Origin: Thermoleophilaceae bacterium
Lineage (GTDB): Bacteria > Actinomycetota > Thermoleophilia > Solirubrobacterales > Thermoleophilaceae
Reading direction: 5' to 3'
Length of the DNA stretch: 5,857 bases
NCBI GenBank assembly: GCA_013812005.1
Contig: JACCUE010000043.1
Coordinates: forward strand, 1 to 5,857
The notes beneath the pieces were generated by a model. The model saw only the letters and a program-made list of their open reading frames with translations, was not told the origin of the DNA and searched no databases. This document shows, piece after piece, positions 5,724 to 5,857 of the stretch (position 1 is the first letter of the stretch; every line of letters starts with the position of its first letter). The translations under genes and the position numbers were made by a program.

Positions 5724-5857
5724 TCAGACCAGGAAGGGGATGATCAGAATCGCCACGATGTTCGCCACCTTGATCATCGGGTTGATCGCCGGGCCGGCGG
5801 TGTCCTTGTAGGGGTCACCGACGGTGTCGCCGGTCACGGAGGCCTCGTGGGCCTCGG
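5724..5857 (-). CDS. hppA: Membrane-bound proton-translocating pyrophosphatase, C-terminal end (partial)
   Basis: The last 43 residues and TGA stop of an integral-membrane pyrophosphatase that couples PPi hydrolysis to H+ (in some relatives Na+) pumping. The recognisable block is HEASVTGDTVGDPYKDTAGP, followed by AINPMIKVANIVAILIIPFLV. The GDP(Y/F)KDT(A/S)GP motif near the C-terminus is conserved in this family and supplies charged residues to the PPi/Mg2+ site; the hydrophobic tail is the final membrane helix. The residues that tell K+-dependent from K+-independent enzymes lie further upstream, outside this window, so that class and the ion pumped cannot be read. It points the same way as the permease genes, 69 bp ahead of permease A, so it may be co-transcribed with them or simply a neighbour. 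Confidence 0.95.
   Translation of the reverse strand, partial: EAHEASVTGDTVGDPYKDTAGPAINPMIKVANIVAILIIPFLV

Noticed and set aside
5587..5811. A 74-codon plus-strand frame across the hppA-permease A gap
   Set aside because: Antisense to both hppA and permease A; its hydrophobic end is simply the complement of the hppA membrane helix region.

Overview
This is a gene-dense, high-GC window (very G/C-rich third codon positions, several GTG starts). It most likely comes from an actinobacterial chromosome, perhaps a Thermoleophilia/Solirubrobacterales-type lineage. The phylum is inferred from base composition, protein flavour and gene order; the class is only a guess. All seven genes I can support are on the minus strand, so the region is transcribed from right to left. 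I see no insertion sequence, CRISPR array, tRNA or rRNA.

In transcription order the layout is as follows. (1) The last 43 codons of a membrane-bound proton-translocating pyrophosphatase, hppA (5724-5857, 5' end outside the window). (2) A 69-bp gap with a TTGACA box and a short repeated hexamer. (3) Permease A, an APC-superfamily transporter fused to a C-terminal UspA-like domain (3762-5654). (4) A 61-residue protein with two predicted membrane helices, starting 10 bp later (3566-3751). (5) Permease B, a second and diverged APC+UspA fusion, overlapping the small gene by 4 bp (1614-3569). (6) A 176-bp gap holding a 55-bp unit repeated twice in tandem, each copy with two dyads. (7) A single-domain RCK/TrkA-N protein (982-1437), a two-domain TrkA protein (279-965) and the start of an FAD-dependent ferredoxin-reductase-type oxidoreductase (1-276, 3' end outside the window), separated by 16 bp and 2 bp.

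The genes suggest a membrane energetics and ion homeostasis locus. TrkA/RCK proteins are nucleotide-binding cytosolic regulators of K+ transport, but no TrkH/KtrB-type pore gene is visible. The membrane proteins next to them are two APC+UspA fusions with the same overall build as the Bacillus K+ importer KimA (YdaO). I recall a similar neighbourhood in mycobacteria, where the TrkA genes ceoB and ceoC lie beside a large APC-like membrane protein. The main hypothesis is that one or both permeases move K+ (or another cation or amino acid) under control of the RCK pair, with the two-helix protein as a possible accessory subunit. The substrate cannot be proved from sequence alone.
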